Part shown: positions 1-12,978 of the stretch, piece by piece | Layout: every line of letters begins with the position of its first letter | How positions within the stretch are numbered: position 1 is the stretch's first letter | Assembly: GCA_028455995.1 (NCBI GenBank) | Contig: JABELC010000010.1 | Coordinates: 1,638,001-1,702,000, forward strand | Reading direction: 5' to 3' | Length of the DNA: 64,000 nucleotides | Source: Scleromitrula shiraiana | Lineage: Eukaryota > Ascomycota > Leotiomycetes > Helotiales > Sclerotiniaceae | The notes under the pieces: generated by a model | Told to the model about the DNA's origin: nothing | What the model saw: only the letters and a program-made list of their open reading frames with translations | Databases searched by the model: none | Made by a program: the position numbers and the translations under genes

Positions 1-482
1 TCAATCAATTCGATTACTATTCTGCCCTCTATCATCTACGCATTCACCATCAATCAACTCATACCCATCCACTCACTCACCCATCACCAACCCAAACACT
101 TTCAAAACCACAAAAGTAAATAAAAATTATAAAATACAACCAAGTAGAATAGAACATAATATAGAAAAAGATACATATACTAAGTACTACAGATGAATAA
201 ACAAATACACGCTTATACTAATAATAACATAAATATAACCCACGAATCAACCAATCACAATAAAAAACTTTCAAACGCCCCCTTCCTGCCATTTCCTGCC
301 ATTTCCTACCCATCCATCCTATCCCACCCTAGCTTTTCCTGCCTACCCTTCCCTACCTTCCCGTCCTTATCATATACGCATGCAACACCTATACAACCAT
401 TTCACCCCATCCAGACCATCAAGATAAAGCCATTAATTAAACACTCCTCCTCCCCTTCCCCTTCCCCACCCCACCTCATCTC
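1..482. other. 3' flank of the myosin gene
   Basis: No gene is seen here. This is the region just past the myosin stop codon, so it should hold that gene's 3' UTR and polyadenylation region. The plus strand is C-rich and G-poor from about position 270 to 480, so the transcript strand is G-rich, continuing the composition of the last myosin exon. An open frame crosses it on the plus strand but looks like low-complexity Pro/Ser sequence antisense to the gene. Confidence 0.6.
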
Positions 483-3400
483 TCACAAAAACCCTTTACT
501 CAAACTCATCTGCCTACTCAAACTACTCTTCCTCTTCGGGATCTCAATCCCCGCCTCCTCACCCCCAAACTCGCTTGCCGGTCTCCAAGTGCCGCTCGCC
601 GAAATCCTCCCCCCCACCCCCTTCTGCATTCTCAACGCCTTCCACCCCTCCAACTCTCTCTCCAACCTCAACGCTTTCTCCCTCTCCTCTCTCAATTCCC
701 TCTCCGCCCTCCTAGCCTGCAGTTGCGCCTCCGAATCACTACCCTGCAATTCATCTATCGTTTTGAGTAATTTTTCCACCTTGTCTCTGGAGCGGGCGAT
801 GTCTTCTTGCAGTTGGATGTTGGCTTTTTCTTTGCGGTCGATTTGTTGTTGGAGGTCTTTGACTGTGCGGTCGACGTTGCGGACGGAGCGTTGGGATTTG
901 TTGCGTTCGGATTCTTGTTCTTCGAGTTGGGATTCAAGCTGGAGGATATGTTAGATATGATGAATTAATGATAGGATAGGATAGGGGAGGGGAATGCTCA
1001 CCTCTTGGACGCGTCCATGAAGGAATCTTACGTCTTGACTAGCGCTTGAATAACCTTTGGTCTCTAGATCCAATAGTCTGACTTGCGTTTCCTTGAGAGA
1101 CTTCTCTATCGCGGCTTTTTCTTTACTTAATTGTGCAGTCATCTCCCTTTCAGCGACAATATCCTTTTGCATCTCAGATGCAAGCGCTTCCGAACGTCTC
1201 ATCTTGCCTACTGCGGCAGCTGCAATATCTTCTTGTTGAGCCAAACTGGATTTGAGATCCAATATCTCACGATCCAATCCTGCGGCATTTCGTAAGGCAG
1301 GGCTATCACTTCTAGCAAGATCATCGAGACCAGCCTTAGCCTCTTCCAAGCGAGCTTCTAGACTACGTTTCTCCCTTTGAAGAATATCTTTCTCTGCGGC
1401 GGCATCATCCACAGAGGTTCGTAGTGCACGGACTTGTGACAACAAAGTGACAATCTTGCCTTGTGCATCATTATGCGCATTGACTGCTTCGTCTCGCGAG
1501 GCATTGAGATCGGCCAGAGTTGACTCAAGACGAGCTTTCTCTTTGGACCATGTTGAGCTATTAAGAACTTCATCATCCCATTTCGAGCGAAGCTCATCCA
1601 ATTCCTCACGAAGCCTAGTATTCTCCGTTTGCTTGAACAATTTCTCTTCTCGAGCAATATCCAATTCGTTAGTAAGAGTAGCAAATTCTGCTTGATACTT
1701 CTTCCTGGTTTGTTCCATGCTCGACTCTTTATCTTCGATATCAATGGCACGTTGGTTGCGGTAATCTTCAAGCTCATGTTGTAATCGTTTTCTTGCTTGG
1801 ACAGCAGCATCCAAATCAGAAGAAATATCTTCAAGCTTCTCTTCGTAGCGTTGGTTTTGCTTCTGTAAATCTTCGATGGTCTCGTCCATATGCTTACGTT
1901 CAGACAAAATCTCAGCACACGTATCTTCAGCTTCTTTAGCCTGCGATCGAGCAAATTGTTCCGCTCGTGAGGCTTTGAGCACTGCGATCTCAGCTTGTTC
2001 AAGCTTGCTGAAGTATTCATCTGCTCTACTCTTGTATAAAGAAAGACTGGAAGTCACATCAACCAATTTTGAGGATTCAGCATCTAAACGAATTTGAAGA
2101 TCGGCAAATTCTTGTAGGAGTTGATTGCGGCTCGCAGCGTCTTGGTCCCTTTGAAGAGTCATGTCCTCAAGATCCGACCTAGCATCCCGAAGGTCGACTT
2201 CCAACACAGCACGAGTATGCTTCAAGGTCTCGAAATTCTTCTTAGTATCAGCGAGATCGATCATCGCATCCTTGTGTCTGTGCATCAATAATCGCCGATT
2301 CTCTTCTTGGTTATTGATGAGCTCAAACAATTCCTCATGAGATTTGGTTTGTACATCTCGGAATGATAATTCACCACTTTGAATACTCTTCTCAAGAGCG
2401 GAAACCTTCTTTGCAGAATCATCAAGCATTTCGTGTAGTCTACTATTAGCTTGTTCCAATTTATGTACGCGATGGACAGATGGGCTATCTTCAAATACGT
2501 CTGTTTGCGAAGATGGATTAGAACGATCAAGTTGACTCTGGAGATGGCGATTCTGCATTTGAGATATTTGTAGCTGGTTTTGTAACTCTTCAACATCGGC
2601 CTTGAGATCCATACGGTTGTTGAAACTCAAAAGATCAGCGGTACGATCAGAACGTGCAGAATCCTGTGCAAGTTCACCAGAACTTGGGAAATGACGAGTT
2701 GGTGTAGTAACATTGGAGCGTGGTTTACCATTGAGTTTATTTCGTAGGTGATTTGGGGATGTGTTTCGAGCTCCTTCATTGACATCGATTTCCTCCAGCT
2801 TAGGTCGATTAGAGGATCGCCATTCTGGAAGTTCGCCAAACTCCTCCTCAAATCGTGTTCGTAGTTCAGTAATTTGTGCTTCGGCATTAGATCGACCTGC
2901 GGCTTGAACTCTAAGGTTTTGCTGAAGTTCTTCAACCTTCTGTGTAAGCTGTAGAATGAGATTAGGATTCTCAGAAGTACTCTTATCAGTACTGCCATCC
3001 ATTTGAGCAACTGGCTGTGCTGTCATTTCAGGATCCACAATCTTCATCAATTCAAGAATATCTTTGTCTCGTGAATCTATCAACGTTTGCAATTGTCGGT
3101 TCTTAACTTGTGCCTGAGAGTGGAGTTGTCGTTCATCTTCGAGTTTACGATTCGCTTCTGCTAGTTGGGTAGCCACCGTAGAAGATGCTTTCTCGGCGTT
3201 TCTGCTACTTTTGTGCTCACGTTCTACCTCATGTGTAAGATCCTCAAGACTAAGTTCCAGTTTTTCTTTCTGCTTTTGTAGCGAAGTAACCTGAATCTGT
3301 GCATCACCTAGTTGCTTGTTGAGCTTTTTGTTCTGCTCTTCAAGTTTTGCTTTTTCGCGTTGAGAAGCTATCAGTTGACCTCTCGAGGTTTCACTCGCTC

Positions 3401-6400
3401 TAGAGCTTGTACGAGCAATCTCAAGACCTTTCTGTTGTAGCTTGTTAAGAAGAGCACGATTGTCGTTTTCTGATGCATTTAATCGACTGCGGACAGTGTT
3501 TAGTTCTCGTTCAAGGCGTTCTTTTTCTTGATCAACCTTCAAGCCAAAATCCCCAGACTCGATCATGACTTTATTCAAATCTTCGACTTGTTGATTCAAC
3601 TTGCTGCACTCGGTTTCGAAATACTTGGCACGGTTTTGTTCCGCTTCAAGGTCCTTCTTCAAGCTAGCCTCACGCTCCCGAGCCAGGCGTGATGCGTTGC
3701 GATCGCCAGCTACTTCAGCCTGTATCCGAGCTTCCTCGGCGGCAATCTTTGCTTCCCTAAGCTTCCTGATTTCATTTCGCGCTTCATTTCGCTCCTTCTC
3801 TGCAGATACTCGATTTTCCAACGCCCTTCGAAGGGTATCTTGTTGGACGTAGAGCTCCTTTTCAATAATGATTTTGGCTTCGTTTAGTTCTTGAAACTTC
3901 TCGCTAAGCTCTCGGAATTTATGTTCAGCAAGGAGTTGAACATCATCTCTTGATTGGCGCTCCTTACTCAAATCTTTCTGTACATCTGAAAGTTGTTGCT
4001 TTAATGTAGATATTTGTTCTTCCAACAATTTACGATTCTGGTCTGCTTGAGCATCCTCTGTCAGTCTTGCATCGAGAAGTTTCTTCGCGTCAGCTGCTTC
4101 CTTTTCAAGGTTGGCCTTTTGAGACTTCATAGCAAACATCTCAGCCTGTACTTCTTTCAGGCGGTTAGCAATGGTTTCCTTCTCGGTCGAGATTGAACGT
4201 TTCTGCTCATCGAAAGTCTTTCGCTCAGCCTCATATTTGCGATTGTCTGATCGAAGTATGGCCAATTCGCTCTCCTTTCGCCTCACAAGATCCTCATAGC
4301 CCGTTGAGGTTGCAGTTAGATCAGCAAGCTGCTTTTGAACTGTACGGTTCTCATTGGCCAATTTACTTTCCCTCAACTTCGAGGCCTGTAGTTCTTTTGT
4401 GGCAGTAGCTAATTTGATATCAGAATCTTGATCGATTTTCAGAAGTTTGGCCTCCAGATCCTGAAATTTTCTATCCTTCATGCTTAACTGGCTTTGCATG
4501 AGTTCTAGCTCTTGAGAAAGCTGGGCCTCTTGGGCACTCCTATCCGCTTGCTTCTTCGCTAAATCTTTGAGTTGCGTATCTAGGTTCGAGAGTTGCTCTG
4601 CCAAGTCTTTCTTCTCTCTCTCAAGTTTGGCAATTATGATACCGGCTTGCTCTAACTGAGCCCGGTACTCTTCAGCTTGATGTTCGGCTCGTTTCTTGGC
4701 TTCCAATAAATCATCGAGTTGGTCCTCTAGTTTCTCCTGGTCTTCGATGGCACCAGCTAATTTATCACTCAACTCAGTTTCACGGAGCTGCAAGCGCTTG
4801 AAAATCTCCTCTTTATCAAGCGCCAAAGCTCGTTCACTCTCCAAGGTCTGTTGGATTTTGACCATTTCAGTGTGAGTATTTCTTCGCTCCTCGTCTATTC
4901 TTTGTCGCTCCATGGCTTCTTGCTTCATTTTGTCGTTAAGCTTTTTTATCATCTCGTCACGCTTTTTGACTTCACCAGACGTCCGTGTGCCACCCAGAAG
5001 CGGCTTCATTTTGACTAGGAGGCGCCACCAGGGATTTTCACAAAGGTTGATATAAACTTGGAAGTTTCGCTGGATGATTCGCGTTGCTTCCGCACGGTAC
5101 AACCTTTTGTTAGCGATTCGTCTTTGCGTGAAACCACGAGCCATAGATTGAAACCTAGACATGATTTCTCGAATTAAGGAGTCACGTTGCTCTTCGAGCT
5201 CGGCCAGGACACCAGCACGGAAAAAGACTTTGGTGATTCCAACCCGATACAGCGACTTATCCAACTGAAGTTTTTCTAGCATCAAAGTTGCCGCTGTCTG
5301 CCCTTCGAGATAACCCTTAGGCATATTACGGCATAAGACTTCATATCGTTGTCTGAATTCGGAGAAATGAAGTCTATTGGGAAATCCAGTGCGTGCTATT
5401 CGGATTCCTTCCAAGACACCATTGCAGCGTAATTGATCAAGCACAAGTGGGGCGCTGAGTTGTTTTGGCTTCTTTTTGTGATTGGGAATAATACATCGTA
5501 CAAAGTGAGGATGCGTTAAGTGCAGCTGAGCCATCAAACTTGATAGCTGCTCTTTGTGTCTTTGGGCGACAGTACGGAAGAGCCCTTTCTTCACTCTACT
5601 TCGAATCGCAACAGAATCATCACCTGCTTCGGAGCAATCGTTGAAAAGATTAGCAACATGTTTGTCGCTCGATGCAGCCAACAATCGTGTGATATTATCA
5701 TTCAGAGGGTCTTTATTCTTCTCTAACCAACCTTCCGTGGAATATTCCACTTCAGCTGCATAATGAGTGAGCATAAACCCTTGTCCCAGCCGAGATGCCC
5801 TGTATTTGGGAGTTTTCCGATCCCACAAGGAATGGAGTTTCTCTGTGAAGGATTTGTCTGTGGCTTTAGGCATAACGCAGTCTTCGTCTAGGCATGAGAA
5901 AATACCGATAGGGTTGGGTAATTCGATCAGATCTATTGTAGGCTGGAGATCGTGACCGAAATCTATGAATTTCCATTCAATCTTTTCTCGAGCATATTCC
6001 TCTTGCTCAAGTACGAACATGTGATGATTAAAAAATTGTTGGAGCTTTTCGTTGGTGTAATTGATACATAATTGCTCGAAACTGTTGTCCTCAAAGATTT
6101 CGAATCCAGCAATATCCAGAACTCCAATGAAGTGAGAATCATCGAGACCCATTCCAGTACGGTCTAATTGACGATTGATTCGAGTTACCAAATCCCCAAA
6201 TCCTCGCTCATAGATGCCTTTTGCCAATGCATCTATCGCAAGTAAAACCTGCTCGGGAGTTTGCACTTTTTCTACCCATTCCCTTCCGGCTTTAACACGG
6301 GGGTGTAGTAAACCCTTCAAGAATGGGTCGAGCGGTATTCCAAGCAATTTGCATACCTTGTCGGCTTGGGCACGTGCATCTGGAGCAAGTCTGGCCTGAT

Positions 6401-7832
6401 CTGCGGATCTGCTCTCCTTTACCACAGTAATGTTACCTAGATGAAGAACAGCAGCCACAGTTCGTAGTATGGAAAACTGCTCCTGGTCGTCAAATCCCAT
6501 GATATTGAAGGCATCAATCAATGAGTTCCACTCATCCTTGTCCGAAACGCCAACAATAGTATCATGGCCATCTCGAGTATAGGCAAAATCCTCGACATCT
6601 AACCCATCAATCAAGAAGTCTTTCTTTAATCCACGATCAGCGCCTTTTAATAGTTGATAGAACACATGGTAATTTCGCTCGTGAGGATTTAGTCTGACAA
6701 CTCTCGATTTCTCAAGAAGATACCAATCGATGAAAGCACCAGCAATACTCCCGTTACGTGTGAACTCTATTCGAATGAATTTTCCGAATCTAGAGGAATT
6801 ATGGTTCCGTACTGTTTGTGCATTTCCAAAGGCCTCCAAGATAGGGTTCGCTCGAAGGATTTGTTGTGAAAGGTTTGAATGTTGAGCTTTGTTCTTGATC
6901 GGTGATTCCGAGTTTGCAACGGCTGCTAAATATTGAATAACCTTCTTTGTATTTTCTGTCTTTCCTGCTCCAGATTCTCCAGTTACTAAAATGCTTTGAT
7001 TCTCTCCTTCTTCCACCAAATTTCGGAATGCCTCGTCCGCCATTGCGAAGATATGTGGTTTTGTTTCTTCCCTACTCTGCCCCTTGTACATATTTATGTA
7101 GTCGTTGGTGTATATAGGTAAAGAACAATATGGATTGATGGTAACTAAGAACAAGCCCGAGTAAGTGTAAATGAGATCAGATTGGTATCTCATGTGGAGG
7201 TTGTGAACCACTGATGCCTCATTCAAATGCGTAAGTTCTGCCATGTCGTTTGCTTTGTCGAATTTCGCGGGATTAACTTTGTCGACTGCATCGGCATCTA
7301 CTTCTCGTTGCTGCGCTTCAAGTCAGTTTTTCTAATGATTGATGCAATCCAAAAGGGAGCTTACGCTGCCATCATCACATTGAACTAATATTTGATTATT
7401 CTCCAACTCTTCCACAACCCAACCTTTCACAAAAGCAGTTTGTGGATCCTTGAGCCAGACATATCTTTTCCCTGAGAAATCATTCTCCCCTTCCATCGCC
7501 TTCACAGTCTCGGCCCCCAATCTCATCTCTTCTGATCTTATGAAAGATGGTGCAAACGTGTTCGATGATGGCGCATTCGTTTTTGAATTTGATCGAAATC
7601 GTAGTGAGATATTACTATTATTAGGACTGATGATATTTCCAATAGAAGAATAAGATTGATGCCGATTATGAGTTGGAGGACTTTTCGTTGGAGGGTTTTG
7701 CGCTGGAGGTAATGATGGCGGGGATGTAAATATCGCGGATTTTGGTCTTCCTTTCGAAACTCCTAGTTCTGGTGACAAGGTTCCTGACCTCGCAAAAGGA
7801 TTATTGCGCTTTGGTGGAAAATTGGAAGTCAT
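483..7832 (-). CDS. myoB: Class II myosin heavy chain
   Basis: Conventional (class II) myosin, the actin motor that drives the contractile ring and septation in fungi. There are three exons: 7832-7365, 7310-1002 and 938-483. The introns are 54 and 63 nt, both phase 0, giving about 2,410 residues. An SH3-like N-terminal domain lies near residues 115-156. The motor has P-loop GESGAGKT at about 267-274, switch I NHNSSRFGKF and switch II DIAGFEIFEDNSFEQ. One IQ-type neck helix (RIIQRNFQVY) is followed by a coiled-coil tail of about 1,300 residues rich in Glu, Lys, Gln and Leu. The start is the ATG at 7832, because the SH3-like domain is in frame with it. The long tail and absence of DIL or tail-homology domains exclude class V and class I. 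The last exon changes from C-rich to G-rich on the coding strand (see findings). The symbol follows the Aspergillus name. Confidence 0.96.
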
Positions 7833-8939
7833 GGTGATGGTGAAGTTGTAATTATTGAAATGGTTGAGAAAACACCGAGTTCGTTATGATTGTAAACAAT
7901 GTCCTTCCATTAGATCATTGGCGGCAAGCAACAAATCGTGAAATTGTCACCAGTTGACAGGCAAATTGACAAAAGGGAGGAATTGTAAATAGTTATTCCT
8001 ATTAGAAAGTTGTTAATTATCAAATAACTTCTGAGGTATCACGGATGAAAAGAAAGAAAGTAACACGTCGAAAGGTTCATTCTTCAATTCTTCAATTCTT
8101 CACTTCTTCCTCTTATTGTCAGTCAATATTAAAGACGCGAATTACTTGGTACTCCGTATAATATTGGAAGTTTACAGTCAATGGTATACAAGGTTTCTCT
8201 ATGGTCAGATGAAAAAGTCTAATAAAGTGAAGTTCACCCAGCAACGAGGATTGCACAGACCGGACTTGTTGCCGCGATAAGGGAATTGATAAAGTATTTC
8301 CCCCCCCCCCCCCATACATTAAAGCAGCGATATTTTAATATTTTAATATTTTTATGGTGTGAACTTCTCAAATTGTGATGAGTGTAAAAATAGAATAATG
8401 GAAAAAGGAAAAACTATAAACCCGGCGCCAAAATCTTCTCCCTCATCTCAAGCCTGGGAACGAGTCTGTTGTACTACTACCCCGTAGACACTACGCCAAA
8501 CCTTGTACTGGTTAGCTTCCTTCCAAAATTTCCCAATAAAACCTTCCTCTATCTATATCAACATCAACGTCAACAATCTTTCTTCTGCTTTATTCATCCA
8601 GATCATTCCATCAACAATAATAACAACAAAATCGTTGAGAACAAAAGTGATAGTATCACCAATTTTTATTGTTGGTTTTGATCTTTTTGTTTGACCATTC
8701 GCAATATACATCTACAAACGCATATTCATTCGTTTGTTTTACAATATTTCCGCGCAATTTTCCTCCACTTTTTGTTACTTTGTAATTCTTTCCCCCATCT
8801 CTATTTGGTTGTACAATGATACTCGACCGTTAAATGAAACGCGTCATCGAGGTAATTTGACCATTATCATTACTCAAAACTAATAGTAGAGAAATTTCAA
8901 TTCCTTCAGTAAAGCTACTGCTTCATTCAAGTCGCGACA
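7833..8939. other. Divergent intergenic region
   Basis: This shared upstream region separates the divergent myosin and zinc-finger genes. It is AT-rich, with a run of 14 C at 8300-8313 and short TTTAATA repeats near 8333-8351. CT-rich and CAA-rich stretches at about 8540-8700 look like a 5' UTR of the plus-strand gene. Short ORFs at 8469-8694 overlap each other and look like chance. Confidence 0.6.
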
Positions 8940-11900
8940 ATGTCCGACTATCCATACTATAGCGCAAACTATGGGAATCGAGACCAAACGAACCCATCGT
9001 ACCTTCCATCGAATTATCAGAATCCAGCATCATATTATCAACAAGATGACGGTCAAGCAGGCCAAACTCAAATGAACCAAGCTTTTGATAATACAATGTC
9101 TGCGTATGGTTATAATCAAGCTTATAGCGCGCCTGCTTTACAAACCAATATACCTCCGATCCCATCGTTTCAGGGCTGGACTCCAGATAATATGGGTAAC
9201 ATGTCTCAATATAATCCGTATGCTGCATACAATCAACAAAACTATGGTCAAAATTCTCAATATTATGCGCCCATAGCGGCACCCCATACACAATCAGCCT
9301 ATCATTCCCAGACACCAGCATTACCATATGCTGGAGATCGCGATATGAGTGAAGGAGAGTATGATGATGGTTCTGCCCACATGAATAATGCCCCTCCAAA
9401 TACTTCAATCGGAGCTCCAGGTACAACTCACTATCGTGGAACTGATGGAAATGGTTATCTTGATACTGCCCAACGCGCTGTGTATTCGCAGAGCCAAAAT
9501 CCTAATCCTCAACAACCACCCTTATTACGTAGTGGTAAGTACTATGGAACTTTCTTCTCTTCTCTTCTCTTCTCTTCTCTGCTAATTTAATGGTTTTAGC
9601 AAGCGATTATTACAGCCCAAGTTCCTCTCAACTTAGACGTCATCCTTCAGGTTCCTACTCTCCTTACGTCCCACAAAATGAGCACACATATGATGAGCAG
9701 ACTAAAGGTGCAGCACAATATGGCGCTCCTAATGCTAAGCAAGTTTCACACAAGAATAATGGATCAAAACAAACCGGGGCCGATGTCTCCAAAGCTACAT
9801 CTAAACCCGAACCAATGACCAAAGAAAGTCTACCACCTACAAATGGGACAGTCCAAGTTGGAATCCTAGATTCACCCTCAACTCACCATCCCAAAACTGG
9901 AGCTGTTGCATATAAATCGGTTGCTGAAGCACGTAAGAAAGCCGAAGGTGCTATTCTAAATCTTTGGTCATATGATGTTCGCTTTCCAGCTTATATTGAA
10001 GAGGGTGTTGATGAGAAACTAGTTGGAAATCTGTTTGATGACCTCAGATTGTCAAGGACAGCTGCGAAATCACTGAGTGGTGTCGTTCCCCCAGAAACTT
10101 CCATCACCACTTCTTCAGCATCCTCATCCATCCCTGTTAGTAATGGGCAATCAGATGGGCAAGTACCTACAGCAAACCTACCCGTTTCTGACAAAAACAA
10201 GCAAACTACAGCCAATGGAACAGCATCTTCGGTGTCTGCAGCTACAACTGCGCCACAACCAAAGAGTGCAGCTGTAATCGAGAAAGAGAAGATAATGCAA
10301 ATGAAAATGGAAGCACTAAGGAAGTCTCGAGAAGAACGAGCGCAGAAAAACGCCACCAAAACTGTTACTTCAACCCAACTGCCTAGCCCTATAGCACAGA
10401 CTAAACCAGCTGTCATTGAAGAATCTCGTCCTTTGATCTCGACTTCCAACTCTCCCACCATTGCTAAACCAAAAACTATTAATGGAGCTTCTTCAGAGGT
10501 TCCCACTTTAACCATAGATACGAAACCAGTTCTACCGCAAGTTCAACCCCCTACCCTTCCACAAGTATCTCAAAAGATACCCGGTTTGTTCCTTGCTTCG
10601 AATGCTACAACTCCTGTACCGGTTCCCGCGCCGCCTCCTGCAGTGTCGCAGGCTAGTGTATCTGCACCCGCTTTTAACGCCCAACGAAAACGCCCGGTGG
10701 CTGCAGACTTTGATGAGCCTGTGACGTCTTTCGCCTCTTCCGCGTATAAACGACCATTTGGTCAAAGTCGAAATGAGCAACAGCCATTCGTCATTGATGT
10801 TAGCGAGGATGAAGATGAATCTGATGAAGATGTTGCCATGGATTTAGAGTCTTGCGCAGATACAGAGTCACCTATTCAAGCTTCCCGAAAGCTTTCCGAT
10901 CAACGTATCGTACCTATATCGGCCCTACCCGCAAAACCTTTCACGCCTCCACATCCTACTTCGGTGAGCACACCGCCACCACAATCTGCCATGAAACCTG
11001 CCATTGGTACAGAGGACCTTCGACGAAAAGAAAGTGAAATAGAGCAGTTGAAGAGGAAAATCGCTGAAGCCGAATTACGGAAAAGGGCCAAGAAAAGTTC
11101 CAGTGGCGTACAGACACCAGTCGGACTTGACGCGAACACAACAGTCAGCAATAATAAAACTGGGCCTTCCATGGAACTGCAGAAAGCGATTGGTATCACC
11201 GGGGAAAAGCTCATTGTTGATCAACAAAAGTTGGCCGTAGCACAAGCTGCTGAGAAGGAAAAGGCCGCCGAAATTCAAAGAAAAGAAGCCGAGAATAAGA
11301 GGATCCGCCTTGAAAGGATTGCAAATGCTATTCCCCGTGTTGATGCCGAAGCTCTTCAAAATCAATTAAAGCTTGAACAACTCCGTGCCGAGACTGCTAG
11401 AGTTGAAGCTGCCATGCAAAAGAATCTACAAGACAAACAGAAATTGGCAGAGGAAATGGAACGATTAAGCCGAGAAGCCGAGTATCAAATACAGGAAAAG
11501 AAAGAACAACTAGACAGCTTAACTCGCGAGGAGAATGATAATAGTGCAGGTCAGTACCCTTTCATATCTTGTGATCACTCACTCCTCTGGTCATCCTCCC
11601 AATATATACCAAAAACTCACTATTTAGCTCAATCTCGTCCAACTTCGACTATTCAACTTGATTCAGAACCAGAAGCCGATCAATCTATTGAAGCTCGCGA
11701 GAAATCCCCATCTGTTCCAATGGATCTTGACGAATCGCTCGATGAGCCGCTTGATGTAGCGGAAGATCCTGTACACAAGCCAACCGAACCATCGCCACCA
11801 ACCAACACTGCACCAATTTCTCCTCCTGCGGCTATCGAAACCGATCTAGATAGTGATCACCCACCAAAGCGGGCTAATGAGATCATTACAGAAGCCAAAG

Positions 11901-12978
11901 ATGAGCAGCAGAACTCTGATCAAGCGCTCGAGGCGGCACTCCAAGAAGCTGTCCGAGCTGACGCCGATTCTCCCGCTTCCAGCGATGATGACATCGAGAT
12001 GGAAGATGGTGAGTTGGATGAACCCATTGGTTCTGACAAGCAGGATGAGGACTCTGACTATTCACCTGTTCTTGAGCGTGCTCAACTGCCTACAGTTCCA
12101 CAAAATCCCGATCCAGTTCAAGTTGCCGAAGTTGAGTCCGATAATTATGAGCCCCCAGATGCAACACCTCCTGTAGAAGAAGATTGCCCTCCGGATTCCC
12201 CTCCATTCAGCCCTGCTCCCCCAGAATCAGTTACCGAGCAAATAGACGAAGTCGACGAGCTTGATCTGGGCGAAATCGGCCAAATATCAACTGGTGCTAC
12301 AGATGATAACGAACCTACTTCAAACGGTGTAGAAGAGTCACTACCAGAAGACAGTGGTAGTGTCCCTCAGCAAGCAGAAGAAGTAAAGAGTGTTTCTTTT
12401 CATCGGACATATGTCGATTTGCTGATCATGAAGCAGATGAAAACACCCAGTTACCCCAACAAATCAGGATTCTTCACGCCATATCAGAGTCCTCTAAAGT
12501 ACTTTCATGCATATCGATTTCATCCTGAATTTAAGCAACAAGTAGCTGGCGGATTAAAATCCATGACTTATACTCATCGAATCGACCCTCAGAAAGAATT
12601 ATGCCGTTATGAGCTTATGGGAGGCATTTGTAATGATCATACTTGTGATCTTCAACATTTTAGAGAAATGGGGCTGCCTGGTGCGTCGGTCGTTGCAGCC
12701 AGCACTTTCTAAGCTCACTCTTGAGTATCCCTTTTGTCCCTTTGGCTAACTTTTGTGAATTAACAGACGACGCGGTTCTTACAACACTTGGGTCCCCAGA
12801 CGAGTTTGAAGGAGTGCAGAGGGAGAAGTTCATCGAAGGCCTGAAACAAGTGCTCTCAGGCCTAAGAATGAGGAAGTTAAAAGATTTTGATGTCATTGCT
12901 TCCGAAATTGTTGCGCATCGCTCTAAATTCTTGGGCGATCCTTCAAAGGTTCTTATGCTTGAGGGTACAACCATCTGA
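8940..12978 (+). CDS. Red1/ZFC3H1-type zinc-finger protein
   Basis: Four exons are inferred: 8940-9534, 9600-11549, 11628-12680 and 12767-12978, giving about 1,269 residues. The N-terminus is disordered and rich in Tyr, Asn, Gln, Ser and Pro. A charged coiled coil lies at about residues 670-840, followed by an acidic Glu/Asp/Pro segment. The C-terminus carries a C-x8-C-x4-C-x3-H finger starting near residue 1172 (CRYELMGGIC, then C and H), typical of the zf-C3H1 family. Fission yeast Red1 and human ZFC3H1, scaffolds that link RNA to the nuclear exosome, belong to that family. A nuclear RNA-surveillance role is inferred. The third intron (12681-12766) restores a conserved-looking C-terminus that is missed if the ORF is read to its stop at 12712. 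The second intron is 78 nt, in frame and without stops, so it is easily mistaken for coding sequence. Confidence 0.82.

Noticed and set aside
193..954. 253-residue plus-strand ORF
   Set aside because: It is antisense to the myosin 3' end, is Pro/Ser/Leu low complexity, and the opposite strand has a clear coiled-coil coding sequence.
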